A DNA stretch of 64,000 nucleotides from Clostridia bacterium (GCA_017409845.1 JAFQRY010000016.1:28387-92386); one strand, 5' to 3'. Shown: positions 25,958 to 34,678, counted from the stretch's first letter. Translations and numbers: made by a program. Notes: generated by a model from the sequence alone, not told the origin.

Positions 25958-26123
25958 TCAGTTCAGGGAATACAAAAGAATTATGGGCTGCATTGATGTT
26001 GAAGAATCGGTCAAACAGCAAATCATCAGAAATTGTGCCCGTCACAGCACCCTCAACAAAATCAAGTCGGGAAAATACAAACTGATTGCTGTGATCAAAA
26101 ACTCAGAAATGCGAAAATATTGA
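25944..26123 (+). CDS. Very short putative anti-sigma factor (probably truncated)
   Basis: 59 residues, ATG at 25944 with AAAGGAA, overlapping the sigma gene. MIPNNQFREYKRIMGCIDVEESVKQQIIRNCARHS resembles the N-terminal cytoplasmic segment of anti-sigma partners found after such sigma genes in Ruminococcaceae; those usually continue into a membrane helix and a long external domain. Here the frame ends at 26123, followed at once by a terminator. The membrane-like translation in another frame (26090-26210) is made by that terminator hairpin. Either a degraded gene or a minimal soluble regulator. Confidence 0.6.
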   Translation: MIPNNQFREYKRIMGCIDVEESVKQQIIRNCARHSTLNKIKSGKYKLIAVIKNSEMRKY

Positions 26124-26143
26124 TTCCATACTTCTTAATTTCC

Positions 26144-26180
26144 AAAATAGCCGTCGCTTCCATAGCGGCGGCTATTTTTA
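26144..26180 (+). terminator. Rho-independent terminator after the sigma/anti-sigma pair
   Basis: 14-bp stem AAAATAGCCGTCGC / GCGGCGGCTATTTT (one G-U pair), 7-base loop, then TTTTTATTT. Confidence 0.9.
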
Positions 26181-26249
26181 TTTGGAGGCTTTTACGCCAA
26201 AAAACAACACTTGAATTTGTATAAAATTACCAAAAACGGAGGACATTTG

Positions 26250-26834
26250 ATGAAAGAACCTATGTTTTACAGGGTGATAAGACGACCCCTGGGTGCAATC
26301 TTCAAAGCGGTCTACAAACCTGTGATTGTCGGAAAACGCTACATTCCCGAAAGCGGAAGAATCATTCTTGCAGGCAACCACACAAACTATTTTGACTGCA
26401 TTCTTGTCGGCTGTGCAACAAAAAGATGCGTTCATTTTCTTGCAAAAGACGAACTTATGAAGGGTCCTTTGAAAATTATTTTCAAGGGTCTCGGCATTAT
26501 TCCCGTCAACCGCAGAACAAAGGACAGAGCCGCTTTTGAATCCGCAATCGCAACTCTCAACGATGAAAAGCTTATCGGTATTTTCCCCGAAGGAACAATC
26601 AACAGAACGGAAGACATCATAATGCCGTTTAAATTCGGTGCGGTAAAGATGTCAAGAGACGCAAAAACAGATATCGTTCCTTTTGTTATCACCGGAAAAT
26701 ACAAGCCTTTTGAAAGAAGCGTTAAAATCAGATTTTTCGAGCCCGTAAAGCCAAATGAAAATCTTGAAGAAGCAAATAACAATTTAATGAAAATAATATC
26801 AGATGAATTAAAAAAGGAGAACATAGAAAAATGA
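26250..26834 (+). CDS. 1-acyl-glycerol-3-phosphate acyltransferase family (PlsC-like), first copy
   Basis: 194 residues from the ATG at 26250 with GGAGG. Acyltransferase motifs: NHTNYFD (H-X4-D catalytic pair, about residues 43-49), IPVNRR (motif II) and FPEGTINR (motif III, about 112-119). Transfers an acyl chain to lysophosphatidate or a related acceptor at the membrane face. Its last bases overlap the second copy (ATGA). Two adjacent copies suggest different acceptors or chain preferences. Confidence 0.9.
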   Translation: MKEPMFYRVIRRPLGAIFKAVYKPVIVGKRYIPESGRIILAGNHTNYFDCILVGCATKRCVHFLAKDELMKGPLKIIFKGLGIIPVNRRTKDRAAFESAIATLNDEKLIGIFPEGTINRTEDIIMPFKFGAVKMSRDAKTDIVPFVITGKYKPFERSVKIRFFEPVKPNENLEEANNNLMKIISDELKKENIEK

Positions 26835-27454
26835 GCAAAAAACCTGAAGATCAGGAGTTTGGATATAAGCTGCTCACGCCTTTTATGAGAGCAGCATTCC
26901 GACTCTATTATAACCCCAGAATTATCGGTGCGGAAAAGATTCCCGCAGAAGGTTCAATTGTTATCGCAGGCAACCACAAGCATGTTTATGACCAGTGTCT
27001 GACAATAATGGCAACCAAAAGAATGATTCACTATATGGCAAAAAAGGAATATTTTGACGGCAAGCTTGCACCGCTTTTCAAATTTGTGGGCTGCATTCCC
27101 GTTGACCGTTCAAGAAGAGACTTTTCGAGTGCAATGTCGGCAATGAAAGTTCTCAAAAAAGACGGAGCTATCGGAATTTTCCCCGAAGGAACAAGAAACA
27201 AAACCGATGCATTTCTGCTCCGATTCAAAACAGGTGCGGTTGCAATGGCAAAGAAATCGGATGCATACATTGTTCCCTTCGGTCTCACCGGTGACTATAA
27301 GTTCCGCAGCAAAAATTTAACGGTACGCTACGGAGAGCCCTTCAAGGTCGGCGATATGACCAACGAAGAAGCAAACGAAAAGCTTTACAGAGAGGTTGAA
27401 AGACTTATGCTTGAAAACCTCGACGAAGAAAAAGAAAACCGCAAACACGCTTGA
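26831..27454 (+). CDS. 1-acyl-glycerol-3-phosphate acyltransferase family (PlsC-like), second copy
   Basis: 207 residues, translationally coupled to the first copy. Motifs NHKHVYDQ (H-X4-D), IPVDRSRRD and FPEGTRNK. The two copies share the same layout but are clearly diverged. Downstream, 18 bases away, starts the activase gene. Start ATG lies in AAGGAGAACATAGAAAAATG. Confidence 0.9.
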   Translation: MSKKPEDQEFGYKLLTPFMRAAFRLYYNPRIIGAEKIPAEGSIVIAGNHKHVYDQCLTIMATKRMIHYMAKKEYFDGKLAPLFKFVGCIPVDRSRRDFSSAMSAMKVLKKDGAIGIFPEGTRNKTDAFLLRFKTGAVAMAKKSDAYIVPFGLTGDYKFRSKNLTVRYGEPFKVGDMTNEEANEKLYREVERLMLENLDEEKENRKHA

Positions 27455-27472
27455 TTATCAGGAGAAAGAAAA

Positions 27473-30376
27473 ATGAGAATAGGTATGGATGTCGGTTCAA
27501 CCACTCTCAAATGCGTTGCAATCGACGATAATAACAAAATAGTTTATAAAGCATACGAGCGTCACTACTCCAAAATCGCAGAAAAAAGTGCTGCCATGCT
27601 TTCGGAGATTATTGAAAAAAATCCTCAGTTTGAAAAATCATCTCTCACCGTTTCGGGCTCTGCAGGCATGGGCTTTGCAAACGCACTCGGGCTTGAATTT
27701 GTTCAGGAAGTTTATGCAACAAGAGTAAGCGTTTCAAGGCTTCTTCCCGGCACTGATGCGGTTATCGAGCTTGGCGGTGAGGATGCTAAAATCCTCTTTT
27801 TCACCGGCGGAGTTGAAGTCCGCATGAACGGCTCATGTGCAGGCGGTACGGGTGCATTCATCGACCAGATGGCATCGCTCCTCGGCGTTGACCCGACCGA
27901 GATGAATCAGCTTGCAGAATCACACGAAAAAATCTATTCAATCGCTTCAAGATGCGGTGTTTTTGCAAAGTCAGACATTCAGCCCCTTCTTAATCAGGGT
28001 GCAAGAAAAAATGACATTGCCGCAAGTATTTTTACCGCAGTTGTAAACCAGACTGTTGCAGGTCTTTCGCAGGGCAGAAAAATTGAAGGCAATGTTGTTT
28101 ATCTCGGCGGACCTCTTTATTTCCTTCCCGAGCTTCGCAAGGCATTCGATAAGGGTCTCGGAGTTACGGGCACATGCCCCGAAAACGGTCTTTATTTCGT
28201 TGCTCTCGGTGCCGCATATTCATCCGAAGGCAAGATTCTTGACATGAAGGAAATCACCGAAAAAATCGCCAACGCAAAAGAAAGCGGTGAATATCTCGGT
28301 GCAACTCCCCTTTTCAGAAGCGAAGAAGAATACAAGGAATTTTCCGAACGCCACGCAAAAGACTCGGTTGAAACCGATTTTAAAATCAGCAAGGGCGAAA
28401 AAGTATATATCGGCATTGACGCCGGCTCAACAACCGTCAAAGCGGCTGTAATCAACGCTGACGGTAAAATCGTTACCAGCAGATACATGCCCAACAGCGG
28501 CGACCCCGTTTCACTCATTAAAGAATTCCTTGTTGAATTTTACAAGGAATATCCCGATGCCGTAGTTGCATCAAGTGCAGTAACCGGCTACGGTGAAGAC
28601 ATAATCAAAAATGCATTTGCGGTTGATTTCGGTCTTGTTGAAACCGTTGCTCACTTCACGGCAGCAAAGAAATTCAAGCCCGACGTTGATTTCATTATTG
28701 ATATCGGCGGTCAGGATATCAAATGCTTCAAAATCAGAAACAATGCAATTGATAATATTTTCCTCAACGAGGCATGCTCCTCAGGCTGCGGCTCATTCCT
28801 TCAGACCTTTGCCGCTGCATGGAGCTACGGAATTGAGCAGTTCTCTAAGCTCGGTCTTTTTGCCGACAGACCCGTTGACCTCGGTTCAAGATGCACCGTA
28901 TTTATGAATTCATCCGTCAAGCAGGCTCAGAAGGACGGTGCAACAATCGAAAACATTTCTGCAGGTCTTTCAATCAGCGTTGTTAAAAATGCTCTTTACA
29001 AGGTAATCAGAGCATCGAGTGCCGATGAGCTCGGCAAAAACATCGTTGTTCAGGGCGGCACCTTCCTTAACGATGCCGTGCTGCGTGCCTTTGAGCAGGA
29101 AATCGGCAGAGATGTTGTCCGTCCCACAATTTCGGGCATCATGGGTGCTTACGGTGCAGCTCTTTACTCAATGGAAAAGGCAACGGAAAAGAGTACTCTC
29201 ATTTCCGCAAAAGAGCTTGAATCATTTGAACATAAAGTTAAGGCAGTCACCTGCGGTAAGTGCAGCAACAACTGCCGTCTTACGGTAAACACCTTCTCTT
29301 CGGGCAGAAGCTTCATCGGCGGAAACCGTTGCAGCAAGCCCATTGCAAAATCAAATATCAACATCGGCGACAATATGTTTGATTATAAGCGTGAGCTTCT
29401 TTCAAAGTATGCTCCCGTCAAGGGTTCAAAGCCGACAATCGGTCTGCCTGTGGGTCTCAATATGTTTGAGCTTCTCCCCTTCTGGCACACCTTCTTCACG
29501 GAGCTCGGCTTCGGAATTGCACTTTCCGAAAAATCCTCAAGAGAGCTTTATGTTTCGGGTCAGCACACAATCCCTTCGGATACCGTCTGCTATCCCGCAA
29601 AGCTTCTCCACGGTCACATTGAATCACTCATTTCGCAGGGCGTTAAAAATATTTTCTATCCCTGCATGACATATAACCTTGACGAGGACCTCGGCGACAA
29701 CCATTATAACTGCCCCGTTGTTGCATATTATCCCGAGGTTATCCGTTCAAATGTTGCAGAGCTCAAAAAGCTCAACTTCATGTGGGATTATGTCGGTCTT
29801 CACAGACCCAAGGATTTCGCAAAGAAAATCTATGAAATCCTCAGCTCAAAATTCAGCGGTGTAAGCAAATCCGACGTTAAAAAAGCAGCCGACAAGGCTT
29901 ATGCCGAATATAATGATTTTATGAAAAAAATCCATCTCAAGGGTATGGAATATCTTGAAGCAGCAAAGAAAAACGACAGACCCGTCATCGTTCTCTGCGG
30001 CAGACCCTACCATCTTGATGAAGAAATCAACCACGGCATTGACAAGCTCATCTGCGAATGCGGTGCAACAGTCATCACGGAAGACAGCGTGAGCCCGCTT
30101 GTTGATAAATTCCCGACAACCGTTCTCAATCAGTGGACATATCATTCAAGACTCTATGCGGCGGCAAAATATGTTGCACAGAAAAACGATAAGGACCTCA
30201 ATATTGTTCAGCTTGTTTCATTCGGCTGCGGCGTTGATGCAATCACTACCGACGAAATGAGAACAATTCTTGAAAGAGACGGCAAGATTTACACTCAGAT
30301 AAAGATAGACGAAATTTCAAACCCCGGTGCGGTTAAAATCAGACTCCGCAGTCTGTTTGCCGCAACAGGAAGATAA
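27473..30376 (+). CDS. Acyl-CoA dehydratase activase-related protein: two BadF/HgdC domains plus DUF2229
   Basis: 967 residues. Two ATPase (ASKHA fold) domains: GMDVGSTTLKCVAID at residue 4 and IGIDAGSTTVKAAVIN near 314. Each has the cluster-binding Cys pair of activases: NGSCAGGTGAFIDQM with SRCGVFAKSDIQ, and EACSSGCGSFLQTF with SRCTVFMNSSVKQ. Then CGKCSNNCRL and a DUF2229 region (IGLPVGLNMFELLPFW...DTVCYPAKLLHGH...FYPCMTYN). Activases inject an electron into 2-hydroxyacyl-CoA dehydratases using a 4Fe-4S cluster. The usual relative is one protein of about 1400 residues; here the dehydratase-like part is the next gene. Confidence 0.88.
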   Translation: MRIGMDVGSTTLKCVAIDDNNKIVYKAYERHYSKIAEKSAAMLSEIIEKNPQFEKSSLTVSGSAGMGFANALGLEFVQEVYATRVSVSRLLPGTDAVIELGGEDAKILFFTGGVEVRMNGSCAGGTGAFIDQMASLLGVDPTEMNQLAESHEKIYSIASRCGVFAKSDIQPLLNQGARKNDIAASIFTAVVNQTVAGLSQGRKIEGNVVYLGGPLYFLPELRKAFDKGLGVTGTCPENGLYFVALGAAYSSEGKILDMKEITEKIANAKESGEYLGATPLFRSEEEYKEFSERHAKDSVETDFKISKGEKVYIGIDAGSTTVKAAVINADGKIVTSRYMPNSGDPVSLIKEFLVEFYKEYPDAVVASSAVTGYGEDIIKNAFAVDFGLVETVAHFTAAKKFKPDVDFIIDIGGQDIKCFKIRNNAIDNIFLNEACSSGCGSFLQTFAAAWSYGIEQFSKLGLFADRPVDLGSRCTVFMNSSVKQAQKDGATIENISAGLSISVVKNALYKVIRASSADELGKNIVVQGGTFLNDAVLRAFEQEIGRDVVRPTISGIMGAYGAALYSMEKATEKSTLISAKELESFEHKVKAVTCGKCSNNCRLTVNTFSSGRSFIGGNRCSKPIAKSNINIGDNMFDYKRELLSKYAPVKGSKPTIGLPVGLNMFELLPFWHTFFTELGFGIALSEKSSRELYVSGQHTIPSDTVCYPAKLLHGHIESLISQGVKNIFYPCMTYNLDEDLGDNHYNCPVVAYYPEVIRSNVAELKKLNFMWDYVGLHRPKDFAKKIYEILSSKFSGVSKSDVKKAADKAYAEYNDFMKKIHLKGMEYLEAAKKNDRPVIVLCGRPYHLDEEINHGIDKLICECGATVITEDSVSPLVDKFPTTVLNQWTYHSRLYAAAKYVAQKNDKDLNIVQLVSFGCGVDAITTDEMRTILERDGKIYTQIKIDEISNPGAVKIRLRSLFAATGR

Positions 30377-30388
30377 GGAGGTGCAATT

Positions 30389-31684
30389 ATGAGTAAAAAA
30401 GTTATTGAGGACAGAGTTGAATTTACAAAAGACATGATGGACTACACCATTCTTGCACCCAACATGCTTGAAATCCATTTCAACCTTCTCATCAACATTT
30501 TCGGTCAGTACGGCTACAAGGCAGAGCTTCTTAAGAATGACGGCAGAACGGTTATTGACGAGGGTCTCAAATATGTTCACAATGACACCTGCTACCCTGC
30601 TCTGCTCGTTATCGGACAGCTTATCGACGCTCTCAACACGGGCAAATACAATCCCGACAAAACCGCTCTTCTCATCACCCAGTCGGGCGGCGGCTGCAGA
30701 GCTTCAAACTACATCCACCTTCTCAGAAAGGCACTTAAAAAGGCAGGCTATCCTCAGGTTCCCGTTATTTCGCTCAACCTTTCGGGTCTTGAAAAGAACA
30801 GCGGCTTCAAAATCCGCCTCTCAATGGCTCTCAAGATGCTCTCCGCAGTTATTTACGGCGACCTTATCATGCTCCTGAAAAATCAGGTTGAGCCTTATGA
30901 AGTGAACGAAGGCGATGCCGCAAAACTCACTCAGAAGTGGATCGACGATCTGAGTGCCGAAATGCAGAAGGGCAAGGGATATTCATTCTTTGAAATCAAA
31001 AAGACTCTTCCGAAAATCACGGAAAGCTTTTCAAAAATCCCCGTGAAGAATATTCAGAAAACCAAGGTCGGCGTTGTCGGCGAAATTTATGTAAAGTATT
31101 CACCGCTCGCAAACAATCACCTTGAAGAATTCCTTTTCGGTCAGGATTGCGAGGTTATGGTACCCGGTCTTCTCGGCTTCATCAACTTCAAGGTTGACAA
31201 CAGACTTGAGGATATCAAGCTCTACGGCGGAAATCCGTTCAAGAAAATCGCAATGAGAATTGCAATGTGGTATCTTTCAAAGGTCGAGAAAAATCTTATT
31301 GATGCAGCAAAGGCATACGGCAATTTCAATGTTCCCGCACCCTATGCACACATCAAGGAAATCTGCACCAAAATCATCGGACCCGGATGCAAGATGGGTG
31401 AAGGCTGGCTTCTGACTGCCGAAATGATGGAGCTCATCGAAAGCGGATACGGCAACATCGTCTGTGCTCAGCCCTTCGGCTGTCTGCCTAACCATATAGT
31501 CGGTAAAGGCATGATAAGAAAGCTCAAGGAAATGTATCCTCAGTCCAACATCGTTCCCATTGACTATGACCCCGGTGCTACCAAGGTTAACCAGGAAAAC
31601 AGAATCAAGCTCATGCTTGCAATTGCAAAAGAAAATGCAGGCTGTACGGGCGACTGCTCCTGCTGTTCAATGAATCACGAATAA
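30389..31684 (+). CDS. 2-hydroxyacyl-CoA dehydratase subunit (HgdB-like), separate gene
   Basis: 431 residues, GGAGG before ATG at 30389, 12 bases after the activase gene. It looks like the C-terminal part of the large activase-dehydratase proteins: DTCYPALLVIGQLIDAL, QSGGGCRASNYIHLLRKALKKAG, GEIYVKYSPLANNHLE, GEGWLLTAEMMELIESG and CAQPFGCLPNHIVGKGM. The tail CTGDCSCCSMNHE has four Cys in nine residues. Function in a radical-type dehydration is inferred; the reaction and substrate of this subfamily are unknown to me. The pair follows two lipid acyltransferases, so a lipid-linked acid is possible. Confidence 0.82.
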   Translation: MSKKVIEDRVEFTKDMMDYTILAPNMLEIHFNLLINIFGQYGYKAELLKNDGRTVIDEGLKYVHNDTCYPALLVIGQLIDALNTGKYNPDKTALLITQSGGGCRASNYIHLLRKALKKAGYPQVPVISLNLSGLEKNSGFKIRLSMALKMLSAVIYGDLIMLLKNQVEPYEVNEGDAAKLTQKWIDDLSAEMQKGKGYSFFEIKKTLPKITESFSKIPVKNIQKTKVGVVGEIYVKYSPLANNHLEEFLFGQDCEVMVPGLLGFINFKVDNRLEDIKLYGGNPFKKIAMRIAMWYLSKVEKNLIDAAKAYGNFNVPAPYAHIKEICTKIIGPGCKMGEGWLLTAEMMELIESGYGNIVCAQPFGCLPNHIVGKGMIRKLKEMYPQSNIVPIDYDPGATKVNQENRIKLMLAIAKENAGCTGDCSCCSMNHE

Positions 31685-31689
31685 TGACA

Positions 31690-31730
31690 AAATCCCATCA
31701 GGAACTTTCACATTCCTGATGGGATTTTTT
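31690..31730. terminator. Bidirectional terminator between dehydratase and feo operons
   Basis: 15-bp stem AAATCCCATCAGGAA / TTCCTGATGGGATTT, 8-base loop, TTTTATT after it on the plus strand and TTTTGTCATT on the minus strand. It closes two convergent operons. Confidence 0.92.
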
Positions 31731-31888
31731 TATTGTTTATTAAACTCGCAGCCGCCTTTGCATCCGCTGCAGCCGCCTGAGCAAGCACATGAATTCTTGC
31801 CCTTTTTATGGTTTCTGTAAGATACAAATATAATTGAAAAGAAAATGATTGCTATTATCGCCGCAACCAGAAATGTTGCAAAATCCAT
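31730..31888 (-). CDS. FeoB-associated Cys-rich membrane peptide
   Basis: 52 residues, MDFATFLVAAIIAIIFFSII then FVSYRNHKKGKNSCACSGGC and SGCKGGCEFNKQ. One membrane helix is followed by a basic turn and a short tail with five Cys in CAC, GGC and SGC/GGC pattern. GGAGTGAAAGAC stands before the ATG at 31888, 14 bases after feoB. Small Cys-rich proteins of this shape accompany FeoB in Clostridia and may pass or sense iron; mechanism unknown. Its TAA lies inside the terminator stem's T-run. Confidence 0.85.
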   Translation of the reverse strand: MDFATFLVAAIIAIIFFSIIFVSYRNHKKGKNSCACSGGCSGCKGGCEFNKQ

Positions 31889-31902
31889 GTCTTTCACTCC
31901 TT

Positions 31903-34119
31903 TTATTTTGAATTTACATATTTATTCTTTCTGAATATTAAGTAGAGGAACACCGCAAGCACGGCAATTGCTGCCGCAGTACCGAGAGTAAAGCCCGCAC
32001 CGCTGAAAAACATACCGAACTGATAAACCATAAGCGAAACGGCATAAGCAAAAATGGTCATATATCCGATTGCCGCAAAGGTCCATTTGCCGCTGTTCAT
32101 CTCTCTCTTGATTGCACCCATAGCAGCAAAGCAGGGTGCACAAAGAAGATTGAACACCATAAATGAAAATGCACTGAACGGATTTGAACCGAAGAATTCC
32201 TGACCGATAACAGCAAGAGAGCCTTCACCTGATTCAACCATTTCAAATGCAAGGTCGGCATTTGCCATTGAAGAAAGCGAACCGAACACGCCGACAACCT
32301 CTTCTTTGGCAACAAGACCGAGAACGGTGGCAACCGCAGCCTGCCAGCTGTCAAATCCGAGGGGGATAAAGAGATTTGCAATCAGCTCACCGAGTGCATT
32401 AAGAATTGATTTTGCATTGCCGTCACCGATATAGTGAAGACCGCCTTCAAATGAAAGGCTGTTGAGAATCCAGATGATAACACTTGCTGCAAAAATAACC
32501 GTACCCGCTCTTTTGATGAAGCTCCAGCCTCTTTCCCATGTTGTTCTTAAAACATTTTTTGCAAGAGGTGCGTGATATGCGGGAAGCTCCATAACGAAAG
32601 GAGAAGGCTCGCTGGCAAGGGATTTGAATTTCTTGAGAATAATACCCGAAACAATAACCGCCGCAACACCGATAAAATATGCAGCAACAGCAACCCACGC
32701 CTTTCTTCCGAAAAGTGCAGCGGAAATAAGACCTACTATAGGCATTTTTGCTCCGCAGGGAATAAAACCGGTTGTCATTATTGTGATTTTTCGGTCACGC
32801 TCATTTTCAATCGTTCTTGATGCCATAATTCCGGGAACACCGCAGCCTGATGCAACAAGCATGGGAATAAAGCTTTTGCCTGAAAGTCCGAAACGGCGGA
32901 AAAGTCGATCCATGATGAACGCAACACGGCTCATGTATCCGCAATCTTCAAGAATTGAAAGAAGGAAGAAAAGAACAAGCATCTGTGGCACGAAACCGAG
33001 AACTGTACCAACGCCGCCGACAATACCGTCCATGATAAGGCTGTAAAGCCATCCGGCAATAACGGGTGTACCGTCTGCACTAAGAAGAACCTTATCAAGC
33101 AGTTCCGGAATGCTCGGAATATGCTGAAGAACGGAATATCCGAAAAATCCGGGGTCAAGGTCTTTGAATGAACCGAAAAGTCCGTCATTCATAAAGCTTA
33201 CAGTCCAGTCGCCCACGGTTCCGATTGACAAGGTATAAACAAACCACATAACCAGAGCAAAAATCGGAAGGGCAAGGATGCGGTTGGTTGCAATCTGATC
33301 AATTCTGTCCGAAACGGTAAGCCTGCCTGCACGCTTCTTTTTGCAATGCTTCATTGCACGGTCGGTTATGTAATTATATCTTTCATTTATGATAATGCTT
33401 TCGGCATCATCATCCATCTCGATTTCGACATCCCTGATATCCTCTTCAATATGTGCAAGAAGCTTATCATCGAGCTTGAGCTGCTCAAGCACCTTAGGAT
33501 CGCGCTCAAAAATCTTGACGGCATACCATCTCTGCTGCTCAAGCGGCATATCATGCACCGCTGCCTCTTCGATATGTGCAAGTGCGTGTTCAACGGGACC
33601 CGAAAAAATATGTCTGTGCTCTCTTATATCGGATTTTGCAGCTTCAATGGCGGCATCAATCGCCTCATCAATTCCCGTTTCCTTAAGTGCGGAAATCTCA
33701 ACCATTTTGCAGCCGAGAACCTTGCCTATTTCCTGAGTGTCAATTTTATCGCCGTTTTTTCTGACAATATCCATCATGTTAACGGCAGCAACAACGGGAA
33801 TTCCGAGCTCGATAAGCTGAGTTGTGAGATAAAGATTTCTTTCAAGGTTGGTTCCGTCAATGATATTAAGAATCGCATCGGGACGCTCACCGATAAGATA
33901 ATTTCTTGCAACAACCTCTTCAAGAGTATAGGGCGAAAGAGAATAGATGCCCGGAAGGTCGGTCACGATAACTCCGTCCTGTTTTTTTAGCTTACCTTCC
34001 TTCTTTTCAACCGTAACACCCGGCCAGTTGCCGACATACTGATTAGACCCCGTCAGCACATTGAAAAGAGTTGTTTTGCCGCTGTTAGGATTACCCGCCA
34101 GAGCAATTTTGATATCCAT
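31903..34119 (-). CDS. feoB: Ferrous iron transporter B
   Basis: 738 residues. N-terminal G domain: GNPNSGKTTLFN (residues 9-20, G1), DLPGIYSLSPY (G3), VAAVNMMDIV (G4) and SALKETG (G5). Then a helical spacer domain and about ten membrane helices with Cys-containing gates (LVASGCGVPGIMA, GFIPCGAKMPIVG, LLCAPCFAAMGAI). FeoB brings Fe(II) across the plasma membrane; it is the main iron route in anaerobes. The DEAESI/RYNYI linker is normal. It follows feoA and precedes the Cys-rich peptide, with an iron-type operator box 20 bases upstream of its start. Confidence 0.97.
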   Translation of the reverse strand: MDIKIALAGNPNSGKTTLFNVLTGSNQYVGNWPGVTVEKKEGKLKKQDGVIVTDLPGIYSLSPYTLEEVVARNYLIGERPDAILNIIDGTNLERNLYLTTQLIELGIPVVAAVNMMDIVRKNGDKIDTQEIGKVLGCKMVEISALKETGIDEAIDAAIEAAKSDIREHRHIFSGPVEHALAHIEEAAVHDMPLEQQRWYAVKIFERDPKVLEQLKLDDKLLAHIEEDIRDVEIEMDDDAESIIINERYNYITDRAMKHCKKKRAGRLTVSDRIDQIATNRILALPIFALVMWFVYTLSIGTVGDWTVSFMNDGLFGSFKDLDPGFFGYSVLQHIPSIPELLDKVLLSADGTPVIAGWLYSLIMDGIVGGVGTVLGFVPQMLVLFFLLSILEDCGYMSRVAFIMDRLFRRFGLSGKSFIPMLVASGCGVPGIMASRTIENERDRKITIMTTGFIPCGAKMPIVGLISAALFGRKAWVAVAAYFIGVAAVIVSGIILKKFKSLASEPSPFVMELPAYHAPLAKNVLRTTWERGWSFIKRAGTVIFAASVIIWILNSLSFEGGLHYIGDGNAKSILNALGELIANLFIPLGFDSWQAAVATVLGLVAKEEVVGVFGSLSSMANADLAFEMVESGEGSLAVIGQEFFGSNPFSAFSFMVFNLLCAPCFAAMGAIKREMNSGKWTFAAIGYMTIFAYAVSLMVYQFGMFFSGAGFTLGTAAAIAVLAVFLYLIFRKNKYVNSK

Positions 34120-34140
34120 ATGTAATCCTTCCTTTCGGAA

Positions 34141-34155
34141 TTAGTATAAACTAAC
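34141..34155. promoter_or_regulatory. Operator-like box upstream of feoB (third copy)
   Basis: TTAG-TATAAA-CTAAC at 34141-34155, read on the minus strand GTTAG-N6-CTAA. Same arms and spacing as the two boxes upstream of feoA. Its place between feoA and feoB suggests a secondary promoter or internal control. A small hairpin GGGGA/TCCCC (34175-34188) follows toward feoA. Confidence 0.65.
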
Positions 34156-34197
34156 TTTCGCTTTGAATAATAAGGGGATTTCTCCCCATAATAATAT

Positions 34198-34419
34198 TTA
34201 TTCAACCTCAATCATTTCGGCATCGCCTTTTCTGATAGAAAGCTCATATCCTCTTACGGATATTTCAAGGGGATCGCCGAGCGGAGCAACTTTTCTGACA
34301 TAAACCTCAACGCCCTTGGTAATGCCCATATCCATAATCCTGCGTCTGAGTGCACCCTCGCCGTGAAGCTTTACAACTCTGGCGGTTTTGCCGATTTTTA
34401 CATCTCTCAGTGTTTTCAT
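34198..34419 (-). CDS. feoA: Ferrous iron transport protein A
   Basis: 73 residues from ATG 34419, preceded by GGAGGCTGTAAAA; the in-frame TTG upstream overlaps the ribosome site. SH3-like FeoA fold: TLRDVKIGKTARVVKLHGEGALRRRIMDMGITKGVEVYVRKVAPLGDPLEISVRGYELSIRKGDAEMIEVE. FeoA is a small cytoplasmic partner needed for FeoB activity. First gene of the operon; two operator-like boxes lie upstream. Confidence 0.95.
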   Translation of the reverse strand: MKTLRDVKIGKTARVVKLHGEGALRRRIMDMGITKGVEVYVRKVAPLGDPLEISVRGYELSIRKGDAEMIEVE

Positions 34420-34463
34420 TTTTACAGCCTCCAATCACCTGCGTCACAGAAAACGCAACGCAA

Positions 34464-34590
34464 GTTAGCGTTCACTAACCACAAATATATTACTTAATAA
34501 TTTCTTGTTTGTCAACCGCTTTTCAAAACAAAATTACCGTTTTTTTCAAAATTCAGCGATTTGCACAATAAAGTTAGTCTTAGCTAACTA
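34464..34590. promoter_or_regulatory. Two DtxR/IdeR-like boxes upstream of feoA
   Basis: GTTAG-CGTTCA-CTAAC (34464-34479) and AAGTTAG-TCTTAG-CTAACTA (34571-34590): identical 5-base arms and 6-base spacing, like half of the known DtxR/IdeR box TTAGGTTAGSCTAACCTAA. With the copy before feoB, three sites bracket the operon. Iron-dependent repression by a DtxR-family protein is inferred. No regulator gene of that family is in the window. No other gene was seen in 34435-34678. Confidence 0.75.
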
Positions 34591-34620
34591 CAGGTCAGGC
34601 AATATTTGTTACCATAATAA

Positions 34621-34664
34621 TATTCACCCCCGTGTCTGTGCATGCACATAAGCAGGAGTGAATA
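34621..34664 (-). terminator. Possible terminator of the Tad pilus operon
   Basis: Minus strand TATTCACTCC / GGGGTGAATA (one G-U pair) enclosing a loop that itself contains the palindrome GTGCATGCAC; followed by TTATTATGG, a modest U-tract. It is 15 bases after the last pilus gene. Confidence 0.6.
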
Positions 34665-34678
34665 CATTATTATATTAA

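Noticed and set aside
26033-26224. Short frame with a membrane-helix-like stretch after the ECF sigma gene, as the rest of a frameshifted anti-sigma factor
   Set aside because: The hydrophobic part is the translation of a rho-independent terminator stem (26144-26180); no ribosome site and a different frame.
34571-34590. Fur box for the feo operon
   Set aside because: Arms GTTAG/CTAAC with 6-base spacing do not fit the GATAATGATWATCATTATC type; they fit DtxR-type sites better.
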